Positions 8,198 to 19,975 of a stretch of DNA of 23,341 nt are shown here, piece after piece. The translations under genes and the position numbers were made by a program. The stretch is from Bipolaris cookei (taxonomy: Eukaryota; Ascomycota; Dothideomycetes; Pleosporales; Pleosporaceae): positions 3,221-26,561 of the forward strand of contig NRSV01000156.1 in NCBI GenBank assembly GCA_002286855.1, read 5' to 3'. Numbering within the stretch: position 1 is the first letter of the stretch; every line of letters begins with the position of its first letter. The notes under the pieces were generated by a model. It was not told the DNA's origin, did no database searches, and was given only the letters and a program-made list of their open reading frames with translations.

Positions 8198-11100
8198 ATG
8201 AAGTTTGGGCATAATCTGCCTAGGAACCAGGTTCCAGAATGGGCCTCCTCGTACATCAACTACAAAGGCCTCAAGAAGCTGATCAAGAATGCCGCTGAAG
8301 CCTCAAAAAACGGCTCGGATCCAGATCTCACAGGTCAGTCTCAAAGCTATAAAACCTATAATCTATATTTCTGTGTGTTGCTTTTTTCAAGTGCTTCAGC
8401 AACTCCCAGTTGTCTATTTGGAGAGGATCATACAATGCATTCAGGGATTGGATGACTAACAGCAATCTATAGAGTTCTTCTTCTCTCTTGATCGTAACCT
8501 CGAAGACGTCGACAACTTCTACAACAGGAAGTACGCAGAGTTTTCCCGGCGACTTAGGATCCTACATGGCCGCTATGGTCGGGCTGCCCAGCTACCCGAA
8601 GGCATCGATAAAGACGAGGCACAAGACCTCATGGGTGCACTGCTTGAGCTGCGAGGCTCAATGCGAAAGCTTCAGTGGTACGGAGAGGTCAATCGGAGGG
8701 GTTTCAACAAAATCACTAAGAAGCTGGACAAGAAGATCAAAACAGTGCGTTTGCAAGAGCCATACCTGGCCTCCAAGGTTAACCCAAAACCTTTTGCGCA
8801 CAATTTGCCGCTCAACCAGGACATGAAGGCTGTCAATGAATGGCTGTCAGGACTAGGTGATATCAAGACCTTTGATGACACGGGCTCCACACACTCTGCG
8901 GGCTCTTTAGGTCGAGTGCCAGGCCGTTCGCTACACCTGCCATCCGGCCTACTCGATGCGGCAGACTTGGCTATCCGTAACGATAAGGCAGAAGATCTCG
9001 GCCAACAAATTGCCGAGGCTGCTGCGAACAACGGTATCACCAGCTCTTCAATGCAGCAGGTCCTGCTGAACTTCCTTCAGCGTTCCATTTCATGTCGTTC
9101 CAAACAATGTATCAAGAGATTGTTGCAGGATATCATTTCGCTGGATGAAGATGACGACATAAACAAACGCAACTGTGTCCACCGACTAGTCATCAACATT
9201 GGCCGTTCAAAGAGTGGCGAAACATTTGGCGCCGACGGAACTCGGCAACCAAGTTCAAATGAAGTAGGAAACTTCATAGTGCCTGCTACTGACCCTAATC
9301 GGCAACCTCGTCCTTGTACGACTACTGAAGAAGAGTCAACCCAACTGCTTAGCGAGAATGACGAGTCCGTGCGCCTACTCATTTATCTGCTGGACGAGCT
9401 GCGTGCAGAGCAACGCAATGCACTTCAAACCCGTGATTCCTATGGAAGGCTTCCGCTCCATTATGCCGCTCAATATGGCTTCGTAGTCATTTGCCAGGTT
9501 GTCATAAAACACATGCAGGACTGGGGCCAATTCGGCGTTGCACAAGGCATAGACTCTCCCTATTGGCAGGACACTGACGGCAATGCGCCTCTACATCTTA
9601 GTGTGATGGGCGGGCATGTCCTCACCACTAAAACTCTTCTCGAGGCAGAGAATTGGCGGGGAACACATGAGCAAAGACGTGCGTCTAGAAAGTCAAGTGC
9701 TCGCTCAGGAGCAGTTCTGTCTTTGGCAACTCGATCAAATTTTGTTGATATTGTCAAGCTCCTAGTTGAGGCCGACGTCGATGTCAACTACCAGGACGAG
9801 GGCGGTGAGACTGCCTTGCACATGGCAGCGCGCTACGGCTATGACGAATGTGCTAAAGTTCTGCTGGAGGGCTCTAACACGAACAAAGCTGAGGTTGATG
9901 TTCCAGAAAAGACATTTGCTTGGACGCCATTGTTCATTGCTTGTGTCGATGATCATCTCCCAATAGTCGAGATTCTAGCCGCTGCCGGAGCTGATTTACA
10001 CAGATGCGACAACTCCGGCTGGACAGCGAAAGAGCATGCTGCACTTCGTGGCCATATGCAAATTGCAGAACGGCTGTGCGAGCTTGCCCCCACAACAGTC
10101 TCGCCTCGTGTGGCACCCACAGATACACGGATTTCTCGAGCTGGTTCACCCCCTCAGAATTCGCTTGATGAGAGAAGGTCGAAGAATCTGAATCGAGACA
10201 CCAGCAGTCCTGTTCAGAAAGTCCCTGAGCCGGTAAAAACCTTTGGTCATCGTTATCTGACGAATGAAACAATGGTGTTGGTCAGTCTTGGTTCGATGGA
10301 TGTTCGCAAAGATACGCCAGCGGTCAAGCTTGACGATATTCCACTTGCGGACGCGCATGCAACACAACTAGACACTGCTTTGTCTGTGGTTGTGCAAGCA
10401 TCTGGAGCTAAAGGAGAGCCCACAGTGATTGACCTGCCCATCCAAGATAATATCGCCACAGAGCCTATTACGTTTATGACTAGCGATATCACCAAGGTCA
10501 AACTCTTGTTCGACATTGTCCCGACCTATGCCGGATCGCATGAACGCTCAATGGGGCGGGCTGTTGCTTTACTGTCTACGATCAAAACCAGTATTGGATC
10601 GAAGCGAATTCCACTCCAGGGAGATATGAAGGTACCTATTGTGGCAGCCTCGACGCTGGACGTTATTGGAACGGTCAACTTCAACTTTCTCATCATCACA
10701 CCTTTCCATCATCCAAAGATGTCGATCACAGAGCAACACACCTACTGGAAGAAGATGGCTGCATCGACCATGGTCATTGGTCATCGTGGTCTTGGCAAGA
10801 ACACGGCATCTCGTACATCACTGCAACTCGGCGAGAATACCATTCAATCCTTCATCTCAGCTGCTAATCTGGGCGCGGAATATGTTGAATTTGATGTCCA
10901 ATTGACAAAGGACCACGTACCGGTCATCTACCATGACTTCCTTGTCAGCGAAACCGGTATTGACGCGCCTGTACATACCCTTACTCTAGACCAGTTCCTC
11001 CACATCGGTGAAGGCTCGAATCCTCGCTACGCTCGCACTGGGTCCCCGGATAGAACTCACCTCAACGGTGCTGAAGATGACCGTCCTAATGTGAGAAGGC

Positions 11101-12010
11101 CTAGATCTTACTCTGTTGATAACTCGAAGCAACGTAATATTCATACCGACCGTGCTGAGGAGTTGACGGAGCGAATGAAGCATACACGTGATTTCAAGAA
11201 GAAAGGATTCAAAGGAAACAGCCGCGGATATTCCATCCAGTCATCGTTTACAACTCTGGAACGAATGTTTGACGAAGTACCACAGTCGGTTGGATTCAAT
11301 GTCGAGATGAAGTATCCTATGCTTCACGAGTCGGAAGAGGAGGAAATGGACCAATACGCGGTAGAGCTGAATTCCTTCGTTGACACAATCTTGGAAAAAG
11401 TCTACGATAAAATGGGCGAACGCAACATCATCTTTTCCTCCTTTAACCCAGACATCTGCCTCATGCTATCGTTTAAGCAACCCTCAATTCCTGTTTTGTT
11501 CCTCACAGATGCCGGAACATCACCGGTAGGAGATGTGCGGGCTGCAAGTTTGCAAGAGGCGATCCGCTTTGCTAGTCGTTGGAACTTGCTTGGAGTAGTC
11601 AGCGCCGCTACACCGCTTGTCATGTGCCCTAGACTTGTCAAAGTAGTCAAGGAAAGTGGTCTTGTCTGCGTGAGCTACGGGATGCTAAACAATGATCCCA
11701 AGAATGTTTTGGTAAGTAAACATATCGATCTATTTTAGGTTACGCACATGTTAACGTAAAATAGTTGCAACGAAACGAAGGTATTGACGCCGTTATTGTC
11801 GACAGTGTGCTCAGAGTCCGCCAGGGACTTCAGGCTCCTAACCAGGAGCATACGAATGGCAGTGACAACGACGCAACATCCCTGGCTGTACCGTCCGAGT
11901 CTGTTCCTTCTATTAAAGAAGCCAGCGAGGCACAGGAGAGTGGAGCGAATGGTACCACCGGCACCAACGGAGTTAATGGAGCTTACGCTGTCAGTAGCAC
12001 AGCGCATTAG
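8198..12010 (+). CDS. PHO81: PHO81/NUC-2-type phosphate regulator (SPX, ankyrin, GDPD domains)
   Basis: Exons 8198-8333, 8473-11711 and 11765-12010 give 1206 residues; the introns are 139 nt (GTCAGT...CTATAG) and 53 nt (GTAAGT...AAATAG). The SPX domain spans about residues 1-145, with the N-terminal KFGHNLPRNQVPEW ... NYKGLKKLIK and the lysine-rich helix NKITKKLDKKIKT that binds inositol pyrophosphates in this family. Ankyrin repeats cover about 360-585 (GRLPLHYAAQYG, GNAPLHLSVMGGH, GETALHMAARYG, WTAKEHAALRGH). A GDPD-like domain covers about 810-1120, with VIGHRGLG, GENT, EFDVQLTKD and VIYHDF intact. Pho81 and NUC-2 sense phosphate status and inhibit the Pho80-Pho85 type cyclin-kinase, releasing the transcription factor. 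The tail after the last intron is Ser/Gly/Asn-rich and variable. It is slightly longer than the yeast and Neurospora proteins. Confidence 0.96.
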
Positions 12011-12557
12011 CAAAAAGTGGCATAGGATCGTTTTGTAGATTTTTTCGCGCCAGTGCGGCTAGCTTTGGATTGTTCAGTATTTTAGTAGCGATGTGCGGGT
12101 GAGCAGGGTAACCCCTTCAACAGGCTCTTCGATGTGGCTGTGCAACAAAGGGTCTCGCGTATGCATGATGATGGACCTTGTGCTCAGTCCCATGTTTTTA
12201 TAGCTGTTCCTTATAGATCAAGCCCGATCTAGTTCATTCTCCCTGTTGGGTGGTGTCTTGTTTAAAAAGTTCCTGTCTCTCTCCATCTCCATTTACATGT
12301 GATCTGTGTGTCCAGCGACTAACCAGGACTTGACATTCTCTCATTTCAAGTCTCAGATCAATATGTATACGAGCACTTGGGGACTTGTAATGTACAGCGC
12401 CAAGAGGAAACTGCAATCTCCACCATCATCATCATTATCATTCAACATGCATGCGCCAAACTAAGTTTCAATAGGGTAGCAAAACCCGGCTCATCCACGC
12501 TCCTCACTATGCACCTGCAACAAGAAGAAGTAGAAAAAGAAAAACATTACAATCATA
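12011..12557. other. Convergent intergenic region (3' ends of PHO81 and the E2 gene)
   Basis: These 547 bases lie between two stop codons facing each other and must hold both 3' UTRs and polyadenylation sites. There is a short CAT/CATCAT repeat near 12420-12445 and A-rich tracts near 12530-12550. I see no gene, RNA or mobile element in it. Confidence 0.4.
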
Positions 12558-13833
12558 TCAAAGTCTACCGACACCGAGTTTGGCCCCGAACTCGCCGCGA
12601 TTAAACTTCTTCAAGTCGCAGCCTGCTTGTCTGAATCTCTTCATTTCCCACTTGCATTTTGCTTCGAATCCAGGGCTTGCAATGCGCTTCTTGGCGTTTG
12701 GGTCGCTGTTGTGTAGTGTGAAACTGTCTTGCCACGAGAGAGAGAAGTCGCGGAGGAGGAGGGCGGTGGTGTCGTTGTTGCGAGTGGGGTCTGATGGCTC
12801 TGCTGGTGTTGATGTAGTAGCAAGGGTGGGGGGAGCGCTCAAGTCGAAAGATCTTGTTACAGGGCATGAAGTCGATTTGGATGGTGCGGTGACAAAGGGG
12901 TCGGAATCGTCAATGCTTCCCTTAGCCTTTCCTTTCTCCTTGGAGACGGACGCCTTGGTTTGTGCGGCAAAGATGCGCTTGGGTGGCGTGTCGAGCTGCA
13001 TCGTGTCCTCGAGTCCTTTGATACCGAAAATGTTGGTTTCCTGGCGGGCAGGCACTTTGCTCGTCTTGACGGGCCCGGGTATCCAGTCGCTTTCCGGGTC
13101 ACTGTCCGCATCATGAGTCGCGGCCCTACGCCGCCTGTTCTCTTCTTCCTCAGATGGCTCCCGCTGTAGCCTAGGCCCAGCCGGTGTAATTCTGACCCAT
13201 TCCTTTTCTTTAGCCTTTGATTGCGGTTTTGTTGTAGGCTGGGGCTCGTGCTCAATCGTCCGCTCTTCGCCTCGCATTTGGGCCTCTCTGACTTCCTTGG
13301 CGATACTGCTGGGGATGGCGGCGTGAATTTCAGTCATGAGCTTTGCTCGCCTACAGTATCCGTCCCAGTCCTCGACGGCTAGTTTGCCAGCCGCTTCATT
13401 CAGTGCACTGGCGGGGTTTGGCTGAATGAGGAGACATGATATCGTCACCAGTACGTCTCGGAGTTTGAGCGTGCTGCTCCAGTCCCGCTTCAACGTCTCC
13501 ACACAGACGGCGCCAGTCGCCTCGTCGATGTTGGGGTGCCATAGCCGGGTCTTGAATTGTGCCGTGGGTGGGGTGGCAGGATAGGTGGGTGGGATATCGA
13601 GGTGCAGTCGCCATACACCGCCTGCGTAAGGGGTGCCGACGGGGCCAGCGAGGAGGATGTCGAGGGACGTGAGGTCAGCAGTGTCTTCTGATTCGGGCGC
13701 GAACAGGTAATTAGGCGGGAGGCCAGCCGTATGGAGAGAGCCGTGGTCGGCGGCGAGACGGCGCAGGGACTTTGAGTTCTGCGTGGTAATGTCAGTGAGC
13801 GTGAACGCGTCTTGACGGTGGGATTCTGACCAT
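12558..13833 (-). CDS. Ubiquitin-conjugating enzyme E2, UBE2S-like, with long C-terminal tail
   Basis: The main frame, on the minus strand, has no ATG at its head. Splicing solves this. An ATG at 13831-13833 is followed at once by a 52-nt intron (13779-13830; GTCAGA...CGCAG with a CTGAC branch candidate), after which NSKSLRRLAADH continues. The product has 407 residues. The UBC fold fills about residues 3-150, with HPN at 82-84 and the catalytic cysteine at 93 (VCVETLKRDW). The following LIQPNPASALNEAAGKL is the closest to UBE2S, the E2 that extends K11-linked chains on APC/C substrates in animals. A charged, probably disordered tail of about 250 residues follows and ends in a conserved-looking block finishing GVGRL. 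The catalytic call is firm; the UBE2S role in fungi is an inference. Confidence 0.9.
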
Positions 13834-14290
13834 GGCGACGAGCACTGGCTCAACGACGCGGCATGTATATATGCTACGAGAACAACCGGCAAGACTATTG
13901 ATGTCTATCACACATGAACCACACGGCGCTGGCGCTTTGGCAACCGGCGTCAGCTTGGTGCAGTTGCGGCGCATACGAGTCGTGACGCCCCGCATTCCTT
14001 TGTATTAGCGCGCGACTTTGGTGTTCTCCCCTTTCTATTCACCACAAAGAGCGCGAGGCAAAGAAAAGACGTCATCTATTGGACATGGCACCATTTCACA
14101 CATGGCCTTTGTCTCATGCAACCAAATCATTTCAATCATTTGCTGCCGAACACTATCTCTACGTCCCTGCTGCCTACCAGAAACCTACCTTCTCCTGTGG
14201 CTGTGGCTATGGCCGTGGCATTAACCCATATATTCGCAATCCCGTCCTATGAACGCCGCGCTGAAACCTGGCAAACCAATGCACCTGCTA
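13834..14290. promoter_or_regulatory. Upstream region of the E2 gene and 3' flank of NUP120
   Basis: These 457 bases lie between the E2 start codon and the NUP120 stop codon, both on the minus strand. They should hold the E2 promoter and the NUP120 3' UTR. A TATATA lies near 13865-13870, only about 35 bases above the E2 ATG, so it is close for a TATA box. No gene is evident. Confidence 0.4.
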
Positions 14291-17200
14291 CTACAAGATA
14301 TCCATGTCCTCGCTTGGGTCCACAAACGGGAACTGCCCACTCTCAATCGCCGCAACACGGTCAAGTTCGGCCTGGTACTCCTTCCTTAGCGTATCCAGCG
14401 TGATAATCTGCCTCTTAAGCAGCTTCTTGCCCTGACCAATACCCCACTGCGGCGGGCCCCCGGTTCCTTCAATGCGTTGCTCTGCCAGGATGTATGCATC
14501 TTCTTTACTGACCGACGACAATGTGTTGATAATCATGAGGTAGCACTGTGCTAGCGATTCATCCGCTGGGTCGTGCACCTTTGACGAAGTCGTCTTCAGT
14601 CGTTGGAGTCGCTCGTAGAGGATTGACGCCGCACCCCGGAAGTTGTTTCGCGAGATGCGGAAAGAATACAGAATCTGATGGTAGGGGGGGCCTGAAGCGA
14701 TGTTGAGCGTCTTCTGGCAAAGCGATGTCAGAATGCTGTCCACGGAATCAGCCAGTCCCACAAATGGAAACTTTAGTAGTTCCGTAGTGCATGACTGTGC
14801 AACCATAGTCGTGATCAGAGTCTGTAGGTCGGATTGTTTCCTACAATAGGATTAGACCTTGTCCATATGTCGTGCCCGTGTATCAACTTACAAAGCTGCA
14901 TCACTATGTCTAATCAAGGCTGTGTATGCGTCTTGAAACCTACACGTCTGTATGGACGAGGTAAATAGTCGTTGAAGGAGCTCAGTCTTGAGCCCCTCGT
15001 CTTCTTGACCCAGCAACGACCGGAGGCCAAGTTTGGCAAAGTCTGCAACGTACGAATACGCCTTGGCTCTTTCAAACAGACCAACAACATGACTGTAGTA
15101 ATGGCCGAGACCTTCGGCGAACGAGTTTCGCTCTACTTCAGACACCAGGCCCATTGTGTCTTGTTCTGCCACATCGAACATGGCACCAAGAGCTGCAAGA
15201 GTTAGCATCCTTCCAGTATGGTTCCATTTGACTCTTACCTAAAGTGTATGCAGGCTTCTGGAAGCACATCGATGCAGTCGCGTTGTCTCCTAATGCAATG
15301 TACAGCCGGCCTCTCATGTAAGACGCCCAATAGCCTTCGATAAGGAACTTGGAAAAGTCCATGGCGAGTTCATACTCTCTTTGTGCCAGTAGAATACCCA
15401 TGATATCTTCTACCACAGCCTCGTACTCGTGCTCCTCAAAGATCGATGTCAGCCAACCCCTACTCCATTTCGTAAGTAGATCGGCCTTCAGGTCCTTTGG
15501 TAACGGCACTTCAAACGCACGTCCACCGTAAGCGCCTTCGAGGACTGTTTGCGTGATGGGCAGCTTCTTGCCCGTCTTCAGCGTCTCGCTCAGTGCCCGG
15601 TTTACGTTCTCTGATGCCAGCCCCGTTGCGCTTTGGTGAGCCCAAACCGTGCCAGCTAGCCAAGATACCACCAAGCAATCCTTGTAACGGAGAATCAGCT
15701 CGGCAAAGACCTCTGGCGCATCAAAGTCCTCAGGACTTTCTCCTTCTAGCTCAACAAACATGAAAAGCAAGAGAACAAGCAGGTCCAATAAGACATCGCG
15801 ATCACCCTCCAGAGTTTCTTGAGAAACTCTAGTCAAGGCGCTCAATCCATACCGTGCAATCTGCCTCCTCAGCTGGGGCTTGCCGTCTTCCTCGTAACCT
15901 AGTATCTTGATGGCTCGGAGGAATGTCTCGGTACCGAGATCCTTAACCTCCATACCCAGTTCTTCAACAAGCATGGTGACGTCTTCGTCAGATACTTGCT
16001 GTGAAAGCTCGCTGTTAGCTTCGATCCATTCCATCCGATCCAGGATGGTGATGTTGCGGCTCTGAAGGATGTCCATCTCCAAATGTCTTCGCACCTCGTG
16101 CTGAACAAACGACGGCAGCCGCTGTCTAAAGGATGCTGCCGCATTCAGCAGCCGCGCAACATCTCGTGACTCGGAAGTGTCCAACGTCTTGCGGAGTGGT
16201 TTGCTCAGCGTGCGCGAACTAGAGATAACGCTGGCGTTTAACTTGGTGATCTCAGATTCGCTACAAGTCCGTATCGCAGACACACAGTCACTTAGGACAA
16301 GCCATGGCCTACCCGAATCCCGGTCATACACAAGTGAAAGAGACTCTCCTCTCCGTTTGTGCAGGCCTTTTACAAGGCTGTAGTACGCTTGCCATTGCAC
16401 AGCTACAGCATCCTCAATTTCGTCCGACTCACGGTTTCCGTTCACAGCGAGAGCAGTGACGGCAGCGCACAAACGTTCTTTGAGCGAGCCTCTACTGGAT
16501 GATCGACCTGGCCGGGCTTGTTCGAGCCCTCTCTTATAAATATACAACGAAGTTTCCAGAGTTGCTATGGTAAATCTGCCCGGGTAGAATAGGAAGTCAA
16601 GCCACTTCTCAGTGGAGTCAAGATCATCATGATTGATGACCTCATCCCGCTCGCTCGGGTTGGCAGGGTGAGACCTTAGTGCATCGACAGTCAAGGGACC
16701 AGATTCCACACAAACCCAATCGTTCTTCCAGGCCAGGGTTTGGGCTTCTGGCGAATCGGTGAGATCGAACTTCAAAGAATAGATTTTGCTGCTCGGTCCA
16801 GATCTTGCGCGGATCCAGATTTCTGAACCTCTCCATCCGCTGGGTCCGGGGACAATGTGAAATTCTTCCAGCGTCCAAACAGTCGTCTTCATGAGCTCGT
16901 CGATTGGGGGGATGAAATCTGAGTCCTCAGCAGCATCGTAGAAACCCAACTCTGCGTCATCTGCGTCTCTGACACCCCAAAATTTGAACTGGTGCTGCTT
17001 CGGCGAATACGTAACGACATGGTAATCAGCGCCTCCAATTCCGCCGATTATTTCTACAACCTGCATAAGCATCGACTGTGAGGGCCCGATAGAGTATGAG
17101 GTATGCGACTTCTCCAAAGCCATTTCATCGGCGCCCAAGAGATCCATATGAGCGCCTGGTTTCCCTGATGCGATATTCCATGCCCGTATGGTGTGATCTA

Positions 17201-18011
17201 AGCATACCGAGAGAATATGGTTCTTTTCAGGCGATATGGCGACGGCGGCAGCAGCAGATGTAGCGAATTCCGCATTCTCGAACCGGACTGTGGGTTGCAC
17301 TTTCCAAGACAGAAGGCCGCGCACCGACCAGTTGTTCTGCTGATATCGCGATCCGTCCCAAGTGGCGTTGGCCTTGTCCCACACCAAGCGGCAGATGGCT
17401 CCATCGTCTAGAGTGACTAGTAATTCATCAGCGCTTTCAGCGACGAGTCTGAAGGGTATGCGCCCGCTGAAGAGTGCCGGCTCGACTCTCTTGCACCAAG
17501 TCTCTGGGTCCTGCTCTGAAGCCGCAGGGGTAGCAAAGAAGTCGCGATGTAGCATGATTGTGTAAAGCTCGTTGGCGGTAGTGATTGCAAAAACGGTCAA
17601 GGCGTCTCGGTCGGCGGGCTCTGCGAAAGCGACGCAGAAAGGGCGGATTGGTGCAGGGAACTGGAAAAGAAGAGTGAGAGTAGCCTCAAACTTGTCGGTA
17701 GAGTCGTGGTCTAAATCTGTTGACTGTATTTCCAGCATCTTTCTGTTATCCAGTACACGCCAAAGAAAGCTTCGTGGATAGTCATGATGCCGCCGAAAGT
17801 ACATGGATCCATCTGTTGCTAAATGGCGCCTGGTAAAGGCATCTTCGTCCTTGTCGACATACTGTTCGGTGATGACACTACGCTTTATGCTAGAGCGGCT
17901 AGCGAAAGGAGAGTATGCTGGGATGGTGAATGCGATTGTTGACCCAGGGAAGGCGGGCTCAATGTTCAATCGCGTCTCTTTGTAGAGACATGTGCCTCCG
18001 TTCTGTGACAT
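14291..18011 (-). CDS. NUP120: Nucleoporin NUP120/Nup160
   Basis: Exons on the minus strand are 18011-15239, 15192-14892 and 14840-14291, with introns of 46 nt (GTAAGA...TTGCAG, perfect GCTAAC branch) and 51 nt (GTAAGT...TTGTAG, CTAAT branch). The product has 1207 residues. I chose the ATG at 18009-18011 (MSQNGGTCLYKETRLN); the open frame runs further up, but only from a GTG. The N-terminal half matches the beta-propeller of Nup120/Nup160 (FLWRVLDNRKMLEIQSTDL, LSVCLDHTIRAWNIASGKPG). The C-terminal half is alpha-helical. The protein is a scaffold of the Y-shaped (Nup84/Nup107-160) complex of the nuclear pore. The length suits the fungal family. Confidence 0.92.
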
Positions 18012-18434
18012 TCTGCTCGCATGCGAAGGTCCTGCGATCACTATGGCGGCGAGCTGGAGGGTACAGTGTGTAGTCGGTGTGGGTTGCGGCAGTCGGCGCG
18101 GAGGTGGAGCTCACAAAAACAGTGGTCGCGATGGAAATGCGCGAGGAAAGCTGCTAGCGCACGGCCCTTCCTGGGAGCGGCTTGTTCCTAGCCACAGTTC
18201 ATCAACGACACTACTAATAGTATAATATACTATAAGTAAGTCATGGCTGCATCTGCAACAAAAAAACCCTGTCAACTCACGAATGCCTTCACATGGGCTC
18301 GTGTTGTGGACTATTAAATTTGAGGGATATCATAACATTGCATGAGCATAAATCGTTGAACGTAAACCGCAATTAAATCACCTTCCGCCCCAACAACACC
18401 AAATCTGCCCACCTAGACAGACACCGGCCCCTCA
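18012..18434. promoter_or_regulatory. Upstream region of NUP120 and 3' flank of RAD51
   Basis: These 423 bases separate the NUP120 start codon from the RAD51 stop codon. The part next to NUP120 is GC-rich. A near-perfect AT palindrome, ATAGTATAATATACTAT, lies near 18217-18233, followed by AT-rich sequence that probably belongs to the RAD51 3' flank. I see no gene here. Confidence 0.4.
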
Positions 18435-19628
18435 TCACCTATTGTTCCTCTCCTCCAAATCCTTCTCCTTAGGGTCCCCGATACCGTCCTCGTTGATGGC
18501 AAATAAGCAATCGCTCTCAGGCAAACACGGACTGTCATAGATCTTGCAGACACGCGTCTCTCCTCTGCCCTTCCTCAAGCTGAGACGCGTCGTACTTGCG
18601 TGTGCGATAATGTTTCCTCCAATGGGCTTCTTTGGGTCTGGGTTGAACATGGCGCTTGGCCCGCCATCGACCTGTGCAACTACTTGGTTCGTAATAATGA
18701 CGGCGATTCCAAACTCGTCTGCGAGCCGTTGTAAGGTACGCATGAACTTGGCCAAGTGCGTCTGTCTTGCCGAGAGTTCTCCACGTCCTGCAAAGTCTGT
18801 ACGATATAATGCAGTGGCAGAGTCGACGACCAGCAATGAAAATCGTGTCTCGGTCATCATTTGCGCGGCCTGATTGAGTAGCTCCAGCTGATGGTCTGAG
18901 TTGTATGCGCGAGCATACGCAACGTTGTCGAGAACCTCTTCGCCCGAAAGTCCGAATCGATTTGCAACGGCCAAACATCGGACGGGTCGGAAAGTGCCCT
19001 CGGTGTCAATGTATAGACATTTGCCTTCTCCACCTCCCATATCGAAAGGCAACTGGCAGGTGACAGCCAGAGTGTGGCAAATCTGACTTTTCCCTGTTCG
19101 GAATTCGCCAAATATCTCTGTTATGGAGCCCGTCTCAATACCTCCTGCAAGAAGCGTGTCCAACTGCTTGGATCCGGTCGTGATGGATATTAGTTCGCTT
19201 CTGCGCGAATGCATCTCCGTGGCCGTGGTAAAGCCCATAGGTACAAGTTTCGACGCTGAATCCGTTAACAACAGGTGCCTGAGCCGGTACTTTAATACCT
19301 ACCCTCAGCTAGTAACTTGGACGCCTTTTGTTCCGATATACCCTTGATCTGTTCGAGCGTTCGCCGCGGCCTGGCAAGCGTTAGTGGCGGGGCCAGATAT
19401 GATACGATGCCCAGCGTACGTGTAAGCAATGGATTCCACTGTGTTGAAACCCCCCTCAACCACTAGTTTGATATCGCGTGCCGTAAGTCCATTGACGCCC
19501 TGAATTACTGTCAGCACCCACCAAAGTGCGAAGAATGATTTGGAGCCTACCTCAAGCGCAGAAACGGGCGTTGGTGCACCAGGGCCGCCCATTGTGCTGT
19601 CGTCATACTGCTCTTCTTCGTTGCTCAT
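18435..19628 (-). CDS. RAD51: RAD51 recombinase
   Basis: Four exons on the minus strand: 19628-19551, 19499-19420, 19370-19303 and 19255-18435, with introns of 51, 49 and 47 nt (all GT...AG). The product has 348 residues. The N-terminal helix-hairpin-helix domain runs through GLTARDIKLVVEGGF and EQIKGISEQKASKLL. The RecA core has Walker A GEFRTGKS at 125-132, Walker B LLVVD at 216-220 and the loop region IITNQVVAQVDGG. The C-terminus CKIYDSPCLPESDCLFAI is the fungal (uvsC/rhp51) form. RAD51 forms the filament on single-stranded DNA that carries out strand exchange in homologous recombination. All splice junctions restore unbroken family similarity. It is the RAD51 orthologue rather than DMC1 or a paralogue, judging from AYTPRRTLEQIKG and the C-terminus. 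Confidence 0.96.
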
Positions 19629-19975
19629 TTTGGAAATTTGTAGTGTATAGGTATTTCAGAAATGTAATGGCAAGTGGAAGAATCCGAGTTGTGAGATTGT
19701 GTGAACGAACAAGTCTGAAAGCTTGAAAGGGAAGGATGAGTGGCGAGCGGGCACTGACAGTCGTCGCGTCTCACTAGCGCTGGACGCGCACTCACATGAC
19801 CTGAGGAAATTGCCACACGCCAGGCTTCCACGCCTTTTCCTGGCACTATCCAACAACGCTGCAGAATGTGTCACGCTCCACTAGACATGTGTCGATATGC
19901 CTTGTTCTTATCTTCAATTCTCTATGCATTCGTGGTATCATTGCACTTTAAACCCTCTGGCAAAATTCAACAGAC
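19629..19975 (-). promoter_or_regulatory. RAD51 upstream region with two MCB-like ACGCG cores
   Basis: These 347 bases lie between the RAD51 start codon and the stop codon of the reductase. Two ACGCG cores, the half-site bound by the fungal MBF cell-cycle factor, lie at 19784-19788 (+) and 19765-19769 (-), about 140-160 bases above the RAD51 ATG. MBF control of recombination genes is known in yeasts. Here it is a motif match only. Confidence 0.35.

Noticed and set aside
12580..13116. 178-codon plus-strand open frame
   Set aside because: It is antisense to the E2 gene, whose minus-strand frame has clear family similarity.
13834..13892. Extension of the E2 protein upstream in the same frame
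   Set aside because: The frame has no ATG there (it opens at a TTG), and the residues do not resemble E2 N-termini; the ATG plus 52-nt intron explains the start better.
15138..18041. A NUP120 start at 18041
   Set aside because: That position is a GTG; the first in-frame ATG is at 18009-18011 and gives a normal N-terminus.
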